Positions 26,042-34,573 of a stretch of 64,000 nucleotides of DNA are shown in pieces. The translations under genes were made by a program, and so were the position numbers. The notes beneath the pieces were generated by a model. It did not search any database. It worked only from the letters and a program-made list of their open reading frames with translations, and had not been told where the DNA came from. Each line of letters opens with the position of its first letter. Within the stretch, counting starts at the first letter, position 1. Origin of the DNA: Actinomycetales bacterium (lineage in GTDB: Bacteria; Actinomycetota; Actinomycetes; Actinomycetales; Dermatophilaceae). The stretch spans positions 396,572 to 460,571 of the forward strand of contig JADKAO010000005.1 of NCBI GenBank assembly GCA_016715285.1, in the 5' to 3' direction.

Positions 26042-26147
26042 TTCGATACCCGAAGGCGACGCACAACTCGTCAACAGGTATCGAATCGGCAAGCCTCCAA
26101 TCGGGTCGATACCCAAGGGCGACCCACCAGTGGTCAACGGGTATCGA
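26042..26147. repeat. Two bipartite TTCGATACC/GGTATCGAA repeats
   Basis: Units at 26042-26085 (44 nt) and 26106-26147 (42 nt) have inverted arms and follow the trpS stop directly. They may act as terminators. Confidence 0.8.
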
Positions 26148-26226
26148 CTGCGGAAGAGGTGAGGGGGCAGGCGGAGGAGGTGAGTTGGGGGGCTAGGCGG
26201 ATGAGGTGAGGGGCAGGTTTCGCGCA

Positions 26227-26259
26227 CAGGTGACCCGCAGGATCACTGCGGGTCACCTG
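26227..26259. promoter_or_regulatory. Perfect 14-bp inverted repeat upstream of DUF3349 gene
   Basis: CAGGTGACCCGCAG and CTGCGGGTCACCTG flank GATCA. It ends 30 bases before the DUF3349 ATG and is preceded by a purine-rich tract (26150-26220) with four GAGGTGAG-like copies. It could be an operator, an RNA hairpin or a terminator for trpS. Confidence 0.55.
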
Positions 26260-26289
26260 CCGTTCGGCCAAGCGAGCCACGGTGATGGC

Positions 26290-26634
26290 ATGACCGAGTT
26301 GCACGAGTCACGGTGGCGGCGCCTCAAGACGTGGATCACCGCCGGGCCCACTCATGGAGCTCCTCGAGAGGACCTCATCCCGATCCTCTCGCTGCTGCGG
26401 CACGACCTCACCGAGAGCGAAATCGTGCACGTCGCAGCGGTTTTGGCATCTGAGTGGAGCCGCCACAAGCAGCCGATCACCGACGACGACATCCGCCGGA
26501 TCGTCAACGAGCACATTTACCAAACGGCCGATGACAGCGATGTCATGGCGGTGCGTGCCATGCTCAGTCGTTCTGAGTACCCCCTCGCCCCAGCGACGGA
26601 TGCCGTCAAGCCATCCAAACCCCACCGCGTCTGA
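26290..26634 (+). CDS. DUF3349 family protein
   Basis: The 114-residue acidic, mostly helical protein has HGAPREDLIPILSLLRHDLTESEIVHVAA and ITDDDIRRIVNEHIYQTADDSDVMAV, as in the actinobacterial DUF3349 family, whose mycobacterial members are small soluble proteins of unknown role. The ATG at 26290 is chosen because conservation begins there. A CCGCGGTG/CACCGCGG hairpin follows the stop. gdhA is next on the same strand. Confidence 0.8.
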   Translation: MTELHESRWRRLKTWITAGPTHGAPREDLIPILSLLRHDLTESEIVHVAAVLASEWSRHKQPITDDDIRRIVNEHIYQTADDSDVMAVRAMLSRSEYPLAPATDAVKPSKPHRV

Positions 26635-26653
26635 CCGCGGTGCCGCACCGCGG
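26635..26653 (+). terminator. GC hairpin after DUF3349 gene
   Basis: CCGCGGTG and CACCGCGG are separated by CCG, directly at the stop codon. There is no U tract. Further GCACCGCGG copies follow. Confidence 0.5.
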
Positions 26654-26813
26654 CCGGCGCCGCGGCAGCAGCCGGGAGCACCGCGGCAGCACCGCAGCCG
26701 ACACGCTGTCTCACGTTTCAATTGGCCAGTGTCACAGCGCCCCGGTATCCCAACCACACGGCATACCCAATAGCCTCGGTGGTTCGACCACCCCGCCGGC
26801 CACGAGGTTTCCC

Positions 26814-28160
26814 ATGCATCACTTGCACCCCGCTCTGATCTCCACCTACGAAACCGTGTTGCGGCGCAACGCCGGTGAGGTGGAGTTTCACCAGGCCGTC
26901 CTCGAGGTCCTCGAGAGCCTCCACGCCGTCGTCGACAAGCGCCCCGAATATGTCGAGGCGTCGATCATCGAGCGCATCTGCGAGCCGGAGCGGCAAATCA
27001 TCTTCCGCGTCCCGTGGGTCGACGACAAGGGCGTCGTGCAAATTAACCGCGGGTTCCGCGTCAACTTCAACTCCGCGCTCGGCCCCTACAAGGGTGGGCT
27101 GCGGTTCCACCCGAGCGTCTACCTCGGGATCATCAAGTTCCTCGGCTTCGAGCAGACCTTCAAAAACGCCCTGACCGGTATGCCGATTGGTGGCGGCAAG
27201 GGTGGCTCGGACTTCGATCCCAAGGGCCGCTCCGAGGCCGAGATCATGCGCTTCTGCCAGTCGTTCATGACCGAGCTTTATCGGCACATTGGCGAATACA
27301 CCGACGTCCCGGCGGGTGACATCGGTGTGGGCGGGCGCGAGATCGGCTACCTCTTCGGCCAGTACAAGCGCATCACCAACGCCTACGAAGCCGGCGTCCT
27401 CACCGGCAAAGGCCTCACCTGGGGTGGCTCGCAAGCTCGCCGCGAAGCCACCGGCTACGGGACGGTCTACTTCGTCAAGGAGATGCTCGCGGCACAGGGC
27501 GAGTCGTTCGACGGCCGCACTGTTGTCGTCTCCGGCTCGGGCAATGTCGCGATCTACGCCATCGAGAAGGCGCAAGAATTCGGCGGCAAGGTCATCGCGT
27601 GCTCCGACTCCGACGGCTACGTCGTTGACGAGAACGGTCTCGACCTCGATCTCGTCAAGGAGATCAAGGAAGTCAGCCGAGGACGGATGAGCGCGTATGC
27701 CGCCCACCGCACCTCAGCACGCTACGTCGAGGGCGGCTCGATCTGGGACGTCCCGTGCACGGTTGCCCTCCCGTGCGCGACCGAAAACGAGCTGCGCGCC
27801 GATGGCGCGAAAGCCCTCATCACGTCAGGGGTGAAGTACGTCGCCGAAGGCGCCAACATGCCGACAACCCCCGAGGCGATCCACCTCCTGCGCGACGCCG
27901 GCATTCACTACGCACCCGGCAAAGCGGTCAACGCCGGCGGTGTCGCGACAAGTGCGCTCGAGATGCAGCAGAACGCGTCCCGTGACTCGTGGAGCTTCGA
28001 GTACACCGACCAGCGCCTGCACAAGATCATCAAGGGCATCCACGACAACTGCCTCGAGACCGCAGACGAGTTCGGTCAGCCCGGCGACTACGTCGCGGGC
28101 GCCAATATCGCGGGCTTCATCCAGGTCGCCGACGCGATGCTCGCCCTCGGCGTCATCTAG
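26814..28160 (+). CDS. gdhA: NADP-type glutamate dehydrogenase
   Basis: This 448-residue enzyme makes glutamate from 2-oxoglutarate and ammonium, the high-ammonium assimilation route. GPYKGGLRFHPSV, the catalytic-lysine motif PIGGGKGGSDFDPKGRS, and the nucleotide fold VVVSGSGNVAIYAIEKAQEFG are present. The length equals that of the hexameric GdhA family. ATG at 26814 follows CGAGGT; the longer in-frame reading from 26640 is low-complexity and rejected. acsA follows on the same strand after 167 bases. Confidence 0.96.
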   Translation: MHHLHPALISTYETVLRRNAGEVEFHQAVLEVLESLHAVVDKRPEYVEASIIERICEPERQIIFRVPWVDDKGVVQINRGFRVNFNSALGPYKGGLRFHPSVYLGIIKFLGFEQTFKNALTGMPIGGGKGGSDFDPKGRSEAEIMRFCQSFMTELYRHIGEYTDVPAGDIGVGGREIGYLFGQYKRITNAYEAGVLTGKGLTWGGSQARREATGYGTVYFVKEMLAAQGESFDGRTVVVSGSGNVAIYAIEKAQEFGGKVIACSDSDGYVVDENGLDLDLVKEIKEVSRGRMSAYAAHRTSARYVEGGSIWDVPCTVALPCATENELRADGAKALITSGVKYVAEGANMPTTPEAIHLLRDAGIHYAPGKAVNAGGVATSALEMQQNASRDSWSFEYTDQRLHKIIKGIHDNCLETADEFGQPGDYVAGANIAGFIQVADAMLALGVI

Positions 28161-28260
28161 TCACGTCCGTCAGCCCCAACACGGCTGGCGCCCAGCGCGA
28201 AACCTGTGACCGCTCGCCGCGCCCTCCCCACCGTCTGACGCGCACGGCATACCGGCTTCT

Positions 28261-28276
28261 TGTGGCCCCGCTCACA
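28261..28276. promoter_or_regulatory. CRP-like site upstream of acsA
   Basis: TGTGGCCCCGCTCACA matches TGTGA-N6-TCACA at nine of ten fixed positions. It is 52 bases before the acsA GTG. The window encodes a Crp homologue at 36252. Confidence 0.55.
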
Positions 28277-28327
28277 CGGGTTCACTCTGGACCACGACCC
28301 GTTTGCCGTGACGCGCCAGGAGGCCCC

Positions 28328-30301
28328 GTGTCCAACGAAACCCTCTCCAACCTGCTCCACGAAGACCGCAGCTTCCCCCCGGACCCGGCCTTCACGGCGC
28401 AGGCCAACGGCCAAGCGGAGCTTTATGCCGCTGCCGAGGCCGACTTCGAGGGGTTCTGGGCCGATCAGGCTCGCCGCTACGTCAGCTGGAGCAAGGACTT
28501 CACCCAGGTCCTCGACTGGTCCAAGGCGCCCTTCGCGACCTGGTTCGCCGACGGCGAGCTCAACGCGGCATACAACTGCGTGGACCGCCATGTTGAGGCG
28601 GGCCTTGGCGACCGAGTCGCGCTCCACTGGGTCGGCGAGCCGACCGGGGACACCCGCGACGTCACGTATGCCGAGTTGCACCGTGAAGTCCAAAAGGCTG
28701 CCAACGCGCTCACCGACCTCGGTCTGACCAAGGGCGACACGGTCGCGATCTACCTGCCGATGATCCCCGAGGCCGTTGTCGCGATGCTCGCGTGCGCCCG
28801 GATCGGCGCCCCGCACTCGGTCGTCTTCGGTGGCTTCTCCGCCGAAGCGCTCAACACCCGCATCGCGGACGCCAAGGCCAAGCTCGTCATCACCTCTGAC
28901 GGTGGCTACCGCCGCGGTGCCCCGAGCGCGCTCAAGCCCGCCGTAGACGCGGCCCTTGACCACGCTGGCACGTCCGTCGAGCACGTCCTCGTCGTCCGCC
29001 GCACCGGCCAGGACACCGCATGGAACGCCGACCGCGACATCTGGTGGCACGACGCCATGGAGCGCGCCGCTGACACCCACGAGGCGCAGGGCATGGAGGC
29101 CGAGCACCCGCTCTTCATCCTCTACACATCCGGGACGACCGGGAAGCCCAAGGGCATCTTCCACACGACGGGCGGCTACCTGGCCCAGGCGGCATACACC
29201 AATGCTGTCGTCCACGACCTGCACCCCGAGACCGACATCTACTGGTGCACCGCCGACGTGGGTTGGGTCACCGGCCACTCCTACATCGTCTATGGCCCGC
29301 TGGCCAACGGCGCGACCCAGGTGCTCTACGAAGGCACCCCCGACACGCCCCACCAGGGCCGCTTCTGGGAGATCGTCCAGGACTACAAGGTCACCATCCT
29401 CTACACCGCGCCGACCGCGATCCGCACGTTCATGAAGTGGGGCGACGACATCCCCGCGAAGTTCGACCTGACCTCGCTGCGGGTCCTCGGCTCGGTCGGT
29501 GAATCGATCAACCCCGAGGCGTGGATGTGGTACCGCGACCACATTGGCGGCGGCTCCGCGCCGATCGTCGACACGTGGTGGCAGACCGAGACTGGCGCCA
29601 TCATGATCAGCCCGCTGCCGGGTGTCACGACCCTCAAGCCGGGCTCCGCGCAAAAGGCAATCCCCGGCATCGGCGCCGACGTCCTTGATGACATGGGCGA
29701 GCCGGTGGGCAATGGCGAGGGTGGTTACCTCGTGCTCACCAAGCCGTGGCCGGCCATGCTCCGCGGCATCTGGGGCGACCCCCAGCGCTATGTCGACACG
29801 TACTGGTCGCGCTTTGACGGCATGTACTTCGCCGGCGACGGGGCCAAGAAGGACGAGGACGGCAATATCTGGCTCCTCGGCCGAGTCGACGACGTCATGA
29901 ACGTCTCCGGCCACCGCCTCTCAACGACCGAGATCGAGTCGGCTCTCGTCAGCCACCCAAAGGTCGCCGAAGCCGCAGTGGTCGGCGCCAACGACGAAAT
30001 GACCGGCCAGGCCGTCGTTGCCTTTGTCATCCTGCGTCAGGGCGGCGATCACGCGCACGACGACAACACCCAGATCGAAACCGAGCTGCGCAACCACGTC
30101 GCCAAGGAAATCGGGCCGATCGCCAAGCCCAAGAAGATCATGGTCGTCCAGGAGCTGCCCAAGACCCGCTCCGGCAAGATCATGCGCCGCTTGCTGCGCG
30201 ACGTCGCTGAGGGCCGCACGGTCGGCGACGCGACGACGCTCGCGGACTCGTCGGTCATGGACTTGATCAAGACCGGCCTGGACACCGGCGACAAGAAGTA
30301 G
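28328..30301 (+). CDS. acsA: Acetyl-CoA synthetase (AMP-forming)
   Basis: The 657-residue enzyme activates acetate to acetyl-CoA through acetyl-AMP. The P-loop-like motif YTSGTTGKPKGIFH is near residue 266, with WWQTETGAIM and YFAGDGAKKDEDGNIWLLGRVDD following. The C-terminal SGKIMRR carries the lysine (about residue 617) that is reversibly acetylated in this family. The GTG at 28328 follows AGGAGG and matches the family N-terminus; an upstream in-frame start at 27989 would overlap gdhA. A CRP-like site lies upstream and a strong octamer-made terminator downstream. It works with the ActP symporters. Confidence 0.96.
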   Translation: MSNETLSNLLHEDRSFPPDPAFTAQANGQAELYAAAEADFEGFWADQARRYVSWSKDFTQVLDWSKAPFATWFADGELNAAYNCVDRHVEAGLGDRVALHWVGEPTGDTRDVTYAELHREVQKAANALTDLGLTKGDTVAIYLPMIPEAVVAMLACARIGAPHSVVFGGFSAEALNTRIADAKAKLVITSDGGYRRGAPSALKPAVDAALDHAGTSVEHVLVVRRTGQDTAWNADRDIWWHDAMERAADTHEAQGMEAEHPLFILYTSGTTGKPKGIFHTTGGYLAQAAYTNAVVHDLHPETDIYWCTADVGWVTGHSYIVYGPLANGATQVLYEGTPDTPHQGRFWEIVQDYKVTILYTAPTAIRTFMKWGDDIPAKFDLTSLRVLGSVGESINPEAWMWYRDHIGGGSAPIVDTWWQTETGAIMISPLPGVTTLKPGSAQKAIPGIGADVLDDMGEPVGNGEGGYLVLTKPWPAMLRGIWGDPQRYVDTYWSRFDGMYFAGDGAKKDEDGNIWLLGRVDDVMNVSGHRLSTTEIESALVSHPKVAEAAVVGANDEMTGQAVVAFVILRQGGDHAHDDNTQIETELRNHVAKEIGPIAKPKKIMVVQELPKTRSGKIMRRLLRDVAEGRTVGDATTLADSSVMDLIKTGLDTGDKK

Positions 30302-30324
30302 TTCCAGGCCCTGGGGACACAACA

Positions 30325-30367
30325 GCGAGGGGTATGCCGGGTGCTCACCACCCGGCATACCCCTCGC
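30325..30367 (+). terminator. Terminator built from an inverted octamer pair
   Basis: GCGAGGGGTATGCCGGGTG and CACCCGGCATACCCCTCGC form a perfect 19-bp stem with loop CTCAC, followed by CTTTCGCTGTG. Each arm contains one octamer copy. It closes acsA transcription. Confidence 0.85.
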
Positions 30368-30538
30368 CTTTCGCTGTGTGTTTGACCTGAGCGGTCCGGG
30401 GGTACTGAGCGGTTCGGGTAAACTTGATCGCTCAGGCGTGCCGGGAAGTCTGGTCGGCGACCGACTTGCGCTGCCCGCTTTCGCACCGGCAGGAGACACC
30501 GCGGTCGGTCCCGCACTGACCGAAAGGCCTTGTCCCGC

Positions 30539-31849
30539 ATGACTCTGCCACCCGTGCCCTCACCACGCCGCGTCCTCACCCGTCTCAGCCTGCCCGAGCG
30601 CCGTTACGTCACCTCGCTCCTGCGCCTCGAAACCGTCGGAGGTGCCCTCCTGCTTGGAGCGGCCCTCCTCGCCCTGATCTGGGCCAACTCGCCCTGGCAC
30701 ACGGCATACAGCGACCTGCGGGATCTGCGAGTCGGGCCGAGCGCGCTCCATCTCAACCTGTCCCTCGGCCAGTGGGCGGCCGACGGACTCCTGGCGATCT
30801 TCTTCCTCGTGGCCGGGATTGAGCTCAAGCGCGAGTTCATCGCCGGAGACCTCTCCAACCGCGCCAAGGCAGCTGTCCCCATCGCCGCCGCGATTGCCGG
30901 TGTGGCCCTCCCCGCAATCCTGTATGCCGTGTCCGTGATGCTCCTGGGCGGCGACAGCGACAGCCTCACCGGCTGGGCCATCCCGACGGCGACGGACATC
31001 GCGTTCGCCCTGGCGGTGCTCGCGGTCATTGGCAGTCATCTCCCAACCGCCCTGCGCTCGTTCTTGCTCACCCTGGCCGTGGTCGACGACCTCATCGCGA
31101 TCACGATCATCGCGGTGTTCTACTCCGGCAACGTCAAGCTGCTGTTCCTTGCGGCCGCGCTGATCCCCATCGCGATCTTCGGCTGGATGCTCAAGCGGCG
31201 GATCACCAACCCGGTCCTTCTCGCCATTCCAGCCCTCCTCGCCTGGGGCCTGGTCCACGAGGCTGGCGTGCACGCGACCGTCGCTGGCGTGCTGCTCGGC
31301 CTGGCCGTCCCGGTCGACCGGCGCGACGAAATCGCTGCCGCCCAGGACCCGAACGCGCACACTCTCGCGGAGATGGTCGAGCACAAGCTCCGTCCGCTAT
31401 CGGCTGGACTCGCGGTCCCGGTGTTCGCATTCTTCGCCGCGGGCGTGCGGATTGTCGACGGCGGGCTCGGGCCGGCTCTGCGCGACCCCGTCGCAATCGG
31501 CATCGTCCTTGGGCTCACGCTCGGCAAGGGAGTTGGTGTCTTCGGTGCAACATGGGCGGTTGCCCGGTTCACCCGAGCTGAACTCGACGAGGGCCTCGGG
31601 TGGCTCGACGTGCTCGGTCTGGCCTTCCTGTCTGGGCTGGGGTTCACGGTGTCCCTCCTCATTGGTGAGCTCGCCTATGGCGCCGGGAGCGCCCGCGACG
31701 ACCACGTCAAGGTTGCCGTCCTGCTCGGCTCGCTCATCGCTGCCCTCTGTGCCGCTGTCATCCTGCGCCGACGCAACAGCCACTACGAGAAGCTCGCGGC
31801 ACTCGAAGAAGAGCCGGAAGTCGTGGTCGACGTCGACCCGCGGCCATAG
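30539..31849 (+). CDS. nhaA: Na+/H+ antiporter NhaA
   Basis: The 436-residue protein has about 12 membrane helices. WAIPTATDIAFALAVLAVIG and LAVVDDLIAITIIAVFY hold the paired aspartates that bind Na+ in NhaA. It exports Na+ in exchange for H+ and supports pH and salt balance; it may also recycle Na+ brought in by the symporters. ATG 30539 is chosen over TTG 30530. A conserved acidic tail (EEEPEVVVDVD) is at the C-terminus. Confidence 0.94.
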   Translation: MTLPPVPSPRRVLTRLSLPERRYVTSLLRLETVGGALLLGAALLALIWANSPWHTAYSDLRDLRVGPSALHLNLSLGQWAADGLLAIFFLVAGIELKREFIAGDLSNRAKAAVPIAAAIAGVALPAILYAVSVMLLGGDSDSLTGWAIPTATDIAFALAVLAVIGSHLPTALRSFLLTLAVVDDLIAITIIAVFYSGNVKLLFLAAALIPIAIFGWMLKRRITNPVLLAIPALLAWGLVHEAGVHATVAGVLLGLAVPVDRRDEIAAAQDPNAHTLAEMVEHKLRPLSAGLAVPVFAFFAAGVRIVDGGLGPALRDPVAIGIVLGLTLGKGVGVFGATWAVARFTRAELDEGLGWLDVLGLAFLSGLGFTVSLLIGELAYGAGSARDDHVKVAVLLGSLIAALCAAVILRRRNSHYEKLAALEEEPEVVVDVDPRP

Positions 31850-31934
31850 CCGTCAGGGGAGGGACCGCTTCAGTAGCAGCGAACGGGGCAGGCGGCGCTA
31901 GGCTCAGAAGCTCAAGACAACCTTGGGAGGCCCC

Positions 31935-32342
31935 ATGGCTATCGACACCTCGCGCCCGATCGCAGACGAGCTCACGATTGGGCAGTTGGTTGCGTCGGCA
32001 ACCCGCGACGTATCGACGATCGTGCGCGCCGAAATTGACCTCGCGAAGGCTGAGATCAGCGAAGGCGTGAAGCACGGCGGCAAGGGCGCTGGCATGTTTG
32101 CCGGGGCAGCTTTCTTTGGCCTGTTTGGACTCGGTTTCCTGCTGACCGCCCTGGCCTGGGGGCTGGTCGCGCTGGGCCTGCCCACCTGGGCAGGCTTCCT
32201 CATCGTCGCGGTGCTCCTGTTCGTCGGCGCGGCCATCTTCGCCCTCATCGGGAAGAAGGCGCTCGCGAAGGCGAAGCCAGTGCCTGAGAAGGCCATCGCG
32301 TCCACCCAAGAAACCATTGCCACGATCAAGGGACAGTTCTGA
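31935..32342 (+). CDS. Phage-holin-superfamily-III-like (DUF1469) membrane protein
   Basis: The 135-residue protein starts with an amphipathic segment (IGQLVASATRDVSTIVRAEIDLAKAEI), followed by two membrane helices (GMFAGAAFFGLFGLGFLLTALAW; WAGFLIVAVLLFVGAAIFALIG) and a basic tail. It matches Rv3669-like DUF1469 proteins that sit beside the epoxide hydrolase-like gene in actinobacteria. The holin name is historical; cell lysis function is not implied. ATG 31935 follows GGGAGG. The next gene begins 29 bases after the stop. Confidence 0.85.
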   Translation: MAIDTSRPIADELTIGQLVASATRDVSTIVRAEIDLAKAEISEGVKHGGKGAGMFAGAAFFGLFGLGFLLTALAWGLVALGLPTWAGFLIVAVLLFVGAAIFALIGKKALAKAKPVPEKAIASTQETIATIKGQF

Positions 32343-32371
32343 GCACAAGCAATACGCCCGACGTTTCGTCG

Positions 32372-33262
32372 GTGCTGATTGACGGACCCTGGGAGCACGA
32401 TCTCATCTCTGCTAACGGGGCCCGATTTCACGTTGCCGTGGCGGGTGATGGCCCCCTGGTGCTGCTCCTGCATGCGTTCCCGCAGTTTTGGTACGCCTGG
32501 CGGCACCAACTCGTGGCGTTGGCAGCTGCGGGCTATCAGGCTGCAGCGGTCGATCTTCGGGGTTTTGGCGGTTCTGACAAGCCGCCCAAGGGCTACGACA
32601 TTTACACCTCGGCTGCGGATGCTGCTGCGGTCATCCGCAGCCTCGGGGCTGAGCGTGCGGTCATCGTCGGGCATGGATTGGGCGGAGCCATCTCGTGGGC
32701 GATGCCGACGCTGCGGCCCGATGTGACCAGGGCAGTCGCCGCTATCGCGATGCCGCACCCGATCGTCACCGAGAAGGCCTGTCTCCGGAACTCCGCACAG
32801 CGGTCGGCCGCGGCATACATTGCCCGCCTTCAGGTCCCGTTCTGGAGCGAGCGCACCCTCGTTGAAAGCGATCGCGAGGTCCGCAGCTACCTCACCGACT
32901 GGTCCGCGCCCGGAGGCGCCTTCCCCACTGAGGACGACGTTCGGCGGTATTCCGATGCCATAGCACTGCCATTCGTGGCCCACTCGGCCGCGGAGTATTA
33001 CCGCTGGTTCGGCCGTAATCAACTGCGGTGGGACGGTATTGCGTTGCGCCGCAAGCTCAGACAACCGATCACCGTGCCCGTGCTGCGACTGCACGGCGCC
33101 GACGACGGGTGCTTCCTCACCGAGGCCACCACGGGTTCCGAGAGGTATGCCGTCGGGTCCTACACCGAGCAGATCGTCCCCCGCGCAGGGCACTTCCTTC
33201 CCGAAGAGGCACCCGAGGTCGTTTCCACCGCCCTGATCGATTGGCTCGCCACCCTGCCTTGA
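32372..33262 (+). CDS. Alpha/beta hydrolase (EphE-like) lacking the nucleophile
   Basis: The 296-residue protein has the alpha/beta hydrolase layout: LLHAFPQFWYAWRHQ (HGxP-like oxyanion loop), VDLRGFGGSDKP, and the elbow VIVGHGLGGAIS. Epoxide hydrolases have Asp and esterases Ser at the centre of that elbow; here it is Gly. A late Asp (LHGADDG) and His (RAGHFLPEEAPE) are kept. It is likely non-catalytic or uses another mechanism. Its position beside marP and nth matches M. tuberculosis EphE (Rv3670). GTG 32372 is the only plausible start seen, without a good ribosome site, so the N-terminus is uncertain. Confidence 0.8.
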   Translation: MLIDGPWEHDLISANGARFHVAVAGDGPLVLLLHAFPQFWYAWRHQLVALAAAGYQAAAVDLRGFGGSDKPPKGYDIYTSAADAAAVIRSLGAERAVIVGHGLGGAISWAMPTLRPDVTRAVAAIAMPHPIVTEKACLRNSAQRSAAAYIARLQVPFWSERTLVESDREVRSYLTDWSAPGGAFPTEDDVRRYSDAIALPFVAHSAAEYYRWFGRNQLRWDGIALRRKLRQPITVPVLRLHGADDGCFLTEATTGSERYAVGSYTEQIVPRAGHFLPEEAPEVVSTALIDWLATLP

Positions 33263-33263
33263 C

Positions 33264-33330
33264 CCGCTCGCAAACACGCCGCGAGCGGAGCCAAATGCGC
33301 GTTATCGGAAGCGTTTGACCAGCATTTGGC
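33264..33330. terminator. Two hairpins between convergent genes
   Basis: CCGCTCG/CGAGCGG (33264-33288) and GCCAAATGC/GCATTTGGC (33290-33330, 23-nt loop) lie between the convergent EphE-like and marP genes. Either could end transcription; T runs are weak. Confidence 0.5.
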
Positions 33331-33364
33331 TACTATCGGGCGCCGGCCCCGCTCGTACCCAGCG

Positions 33365-34573
33365 TTAGCCGACCGTGCAGGCTCCCGTCGATACCGGGGC
33401 CCGAGCCGCAACCGCCGACTGCAGCACCGGACTCGCCTCACTGAGGGTGAGCGCATAGCCTGTCGAGTCGTCGTCGAGAGACTTTGCAAAGACGATGCCG
33501 ATCACCTCGCCGGTTGTCGACAGCAACGGACCGCCGCTATTGCCGCTGTCCACATGCGTATTGAGCGCGATGATGTGCCGAGTCACTCCAGGTTGTCCGT
33601 AGATGTCCTGGCCTGTGGCATAGAGCGTCTCGCGCACGCGCGCCGCGTCGAGGCGGAGCGGGCCGTCCAGTGGATAACCAGCGACGACACCTTCCTGTCC
33701 TCGGCTGACTTCCGCTCCCAGTGGCAGAGCGCGTGCGGTGAGCTCGGGAACGTCGATGACAGCCAGGTCGCGGGCAGGGTCAAACGCCACCACCGCACCC
33801 CTCAGGACGGACCGGCTGCCAGGGGTCTGCACCCCTACCTCGGAGACTCCAGCGACCACATGCGCATTCGTGACGACGCGGCCCGGAGACACCACCCAGC
33901 CACTGCCTTCTTGGCCTTGACGACACGCTTGTGCGATTCCGGTGATCTTGACGACCGACTCCACGGCCGTTGCGATGGCAGGCAGTGCGGTCACCGACGC
34001 CGTCGGGGGGTCAACCGGCGCGATGGCCTCGCGACTGAGGCCATCGAACACGCGCGGGAACCCACCGCGGTCGAGCATCTGTCGGAACCCCGCGAAGAGT
34101 CGACCGGTCTGGGGCGGGACCACAGCATCAATCACCTGCAGCACCCGCGACGAGCCGATTGCCTGCCCGAGGGGACTCGTCGACGACCCGCGCAATCCAC
34201 CCGCCACAAACCAGACGAGCACCGCCGCAGCCGCGACCGTGGCGACTGCGCCGAAGAAGGCATCCCCGGACCGGGACGCCCGAGAGTGCAGATGCCGACG
34301 AGCTCGGCGACCCAGCGTGAGCAGGAATCCTTGACCGAGCGCTGCGAGGAGGAAAACGCCCGCAACAATGACGAGACTCGCGAGGCTTGGACGGCTTTGG
34401 GCCCAGTCGAACCGGGCGACCAGCCCGGGCAGCACGAGCATCCCGACGGCACCTCCGCCGAGGAAACCGACGAGCGACAAGACCGACACCACCAGGCCCT
34501 GTCGCCAGCCCGACACGGCATACGCGAGCAGGACGGCCACGAGCGCAAGGTCGAGGACGATCCCGCCGTTCAT
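33365..34573 (-). CDS. marP: MarP-like periplasmic serine protease
   Basis: The 402-residue protein has four N-terminal membrane helices of the CvpA type and an extracytoplasmic trypsin-like domain. The triad is His in VVTNAHVVAG (about residue 237), Asp in DPARDLAVIDV (about 269) and Ser in DSGNSGGPLLS (about 347), close to the H235/D264/S343 numbering of M. tuberculosis MarP. MarP maintains pH homeostasis by processing a peptidoglycan hydrolase. It is coupled to nudL by ATGA and runs last in the nth-nudL-marP operon. Confidence 0.93.
   Translation of the reverse strand: MNGGIVLDLALVAVLLAYAVSGWRQGLVVSVLSLVGFLGGGAVGMLVLPGLVARFDWAQSRPSLASLVIVAGVFLLAALGQGFLLTLGRRARRHLHSRASRSGDAFFGAVATVAAAAVLVWFVAGGLRGSSTSPLGQAIGSSRVLQVIDAVVPPQTGRLFAGFRQMLDRGGFPRVFDGLSREAIAPVDPPTASVTALPAIATAVESVVKITGIAQACRQGQEGSGWVVSPGRVVTNAHVVAGVSEVGVQTPGSRSVLRGAVVAFDPARDLAVIDVPELTARALPLGAEVSRGQEGVVAGYPLDGPLRLDAARVRETLYATGQDIYGQPGVTRHIIALNTHVDSGNSGGPLLSTTGEVIGIVFAKSLDDDSTGYALTLSEASPVLQSAVAARAPVSTGACTVG

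Noticed and set aside
26640..26813. N-terminal extension of gdhA
   Set aside because: The extra residues are low-complexity, contain an octamer and hairpin DNA, and the family length fits ATG 26814 with its own ribosome site.
28157..29914. A 585-codon antisense frame opposite acsA
   Set aside because: It is a high-GC mirror frame; acsA has full family motifs on the plus strand, while the antisense product is charged low-complexity sequence.
31935..32342. Prophage holin
   Set aside because: The family name is misleading; no phage genes are near and the gene sits in a conserved chromosomal block.
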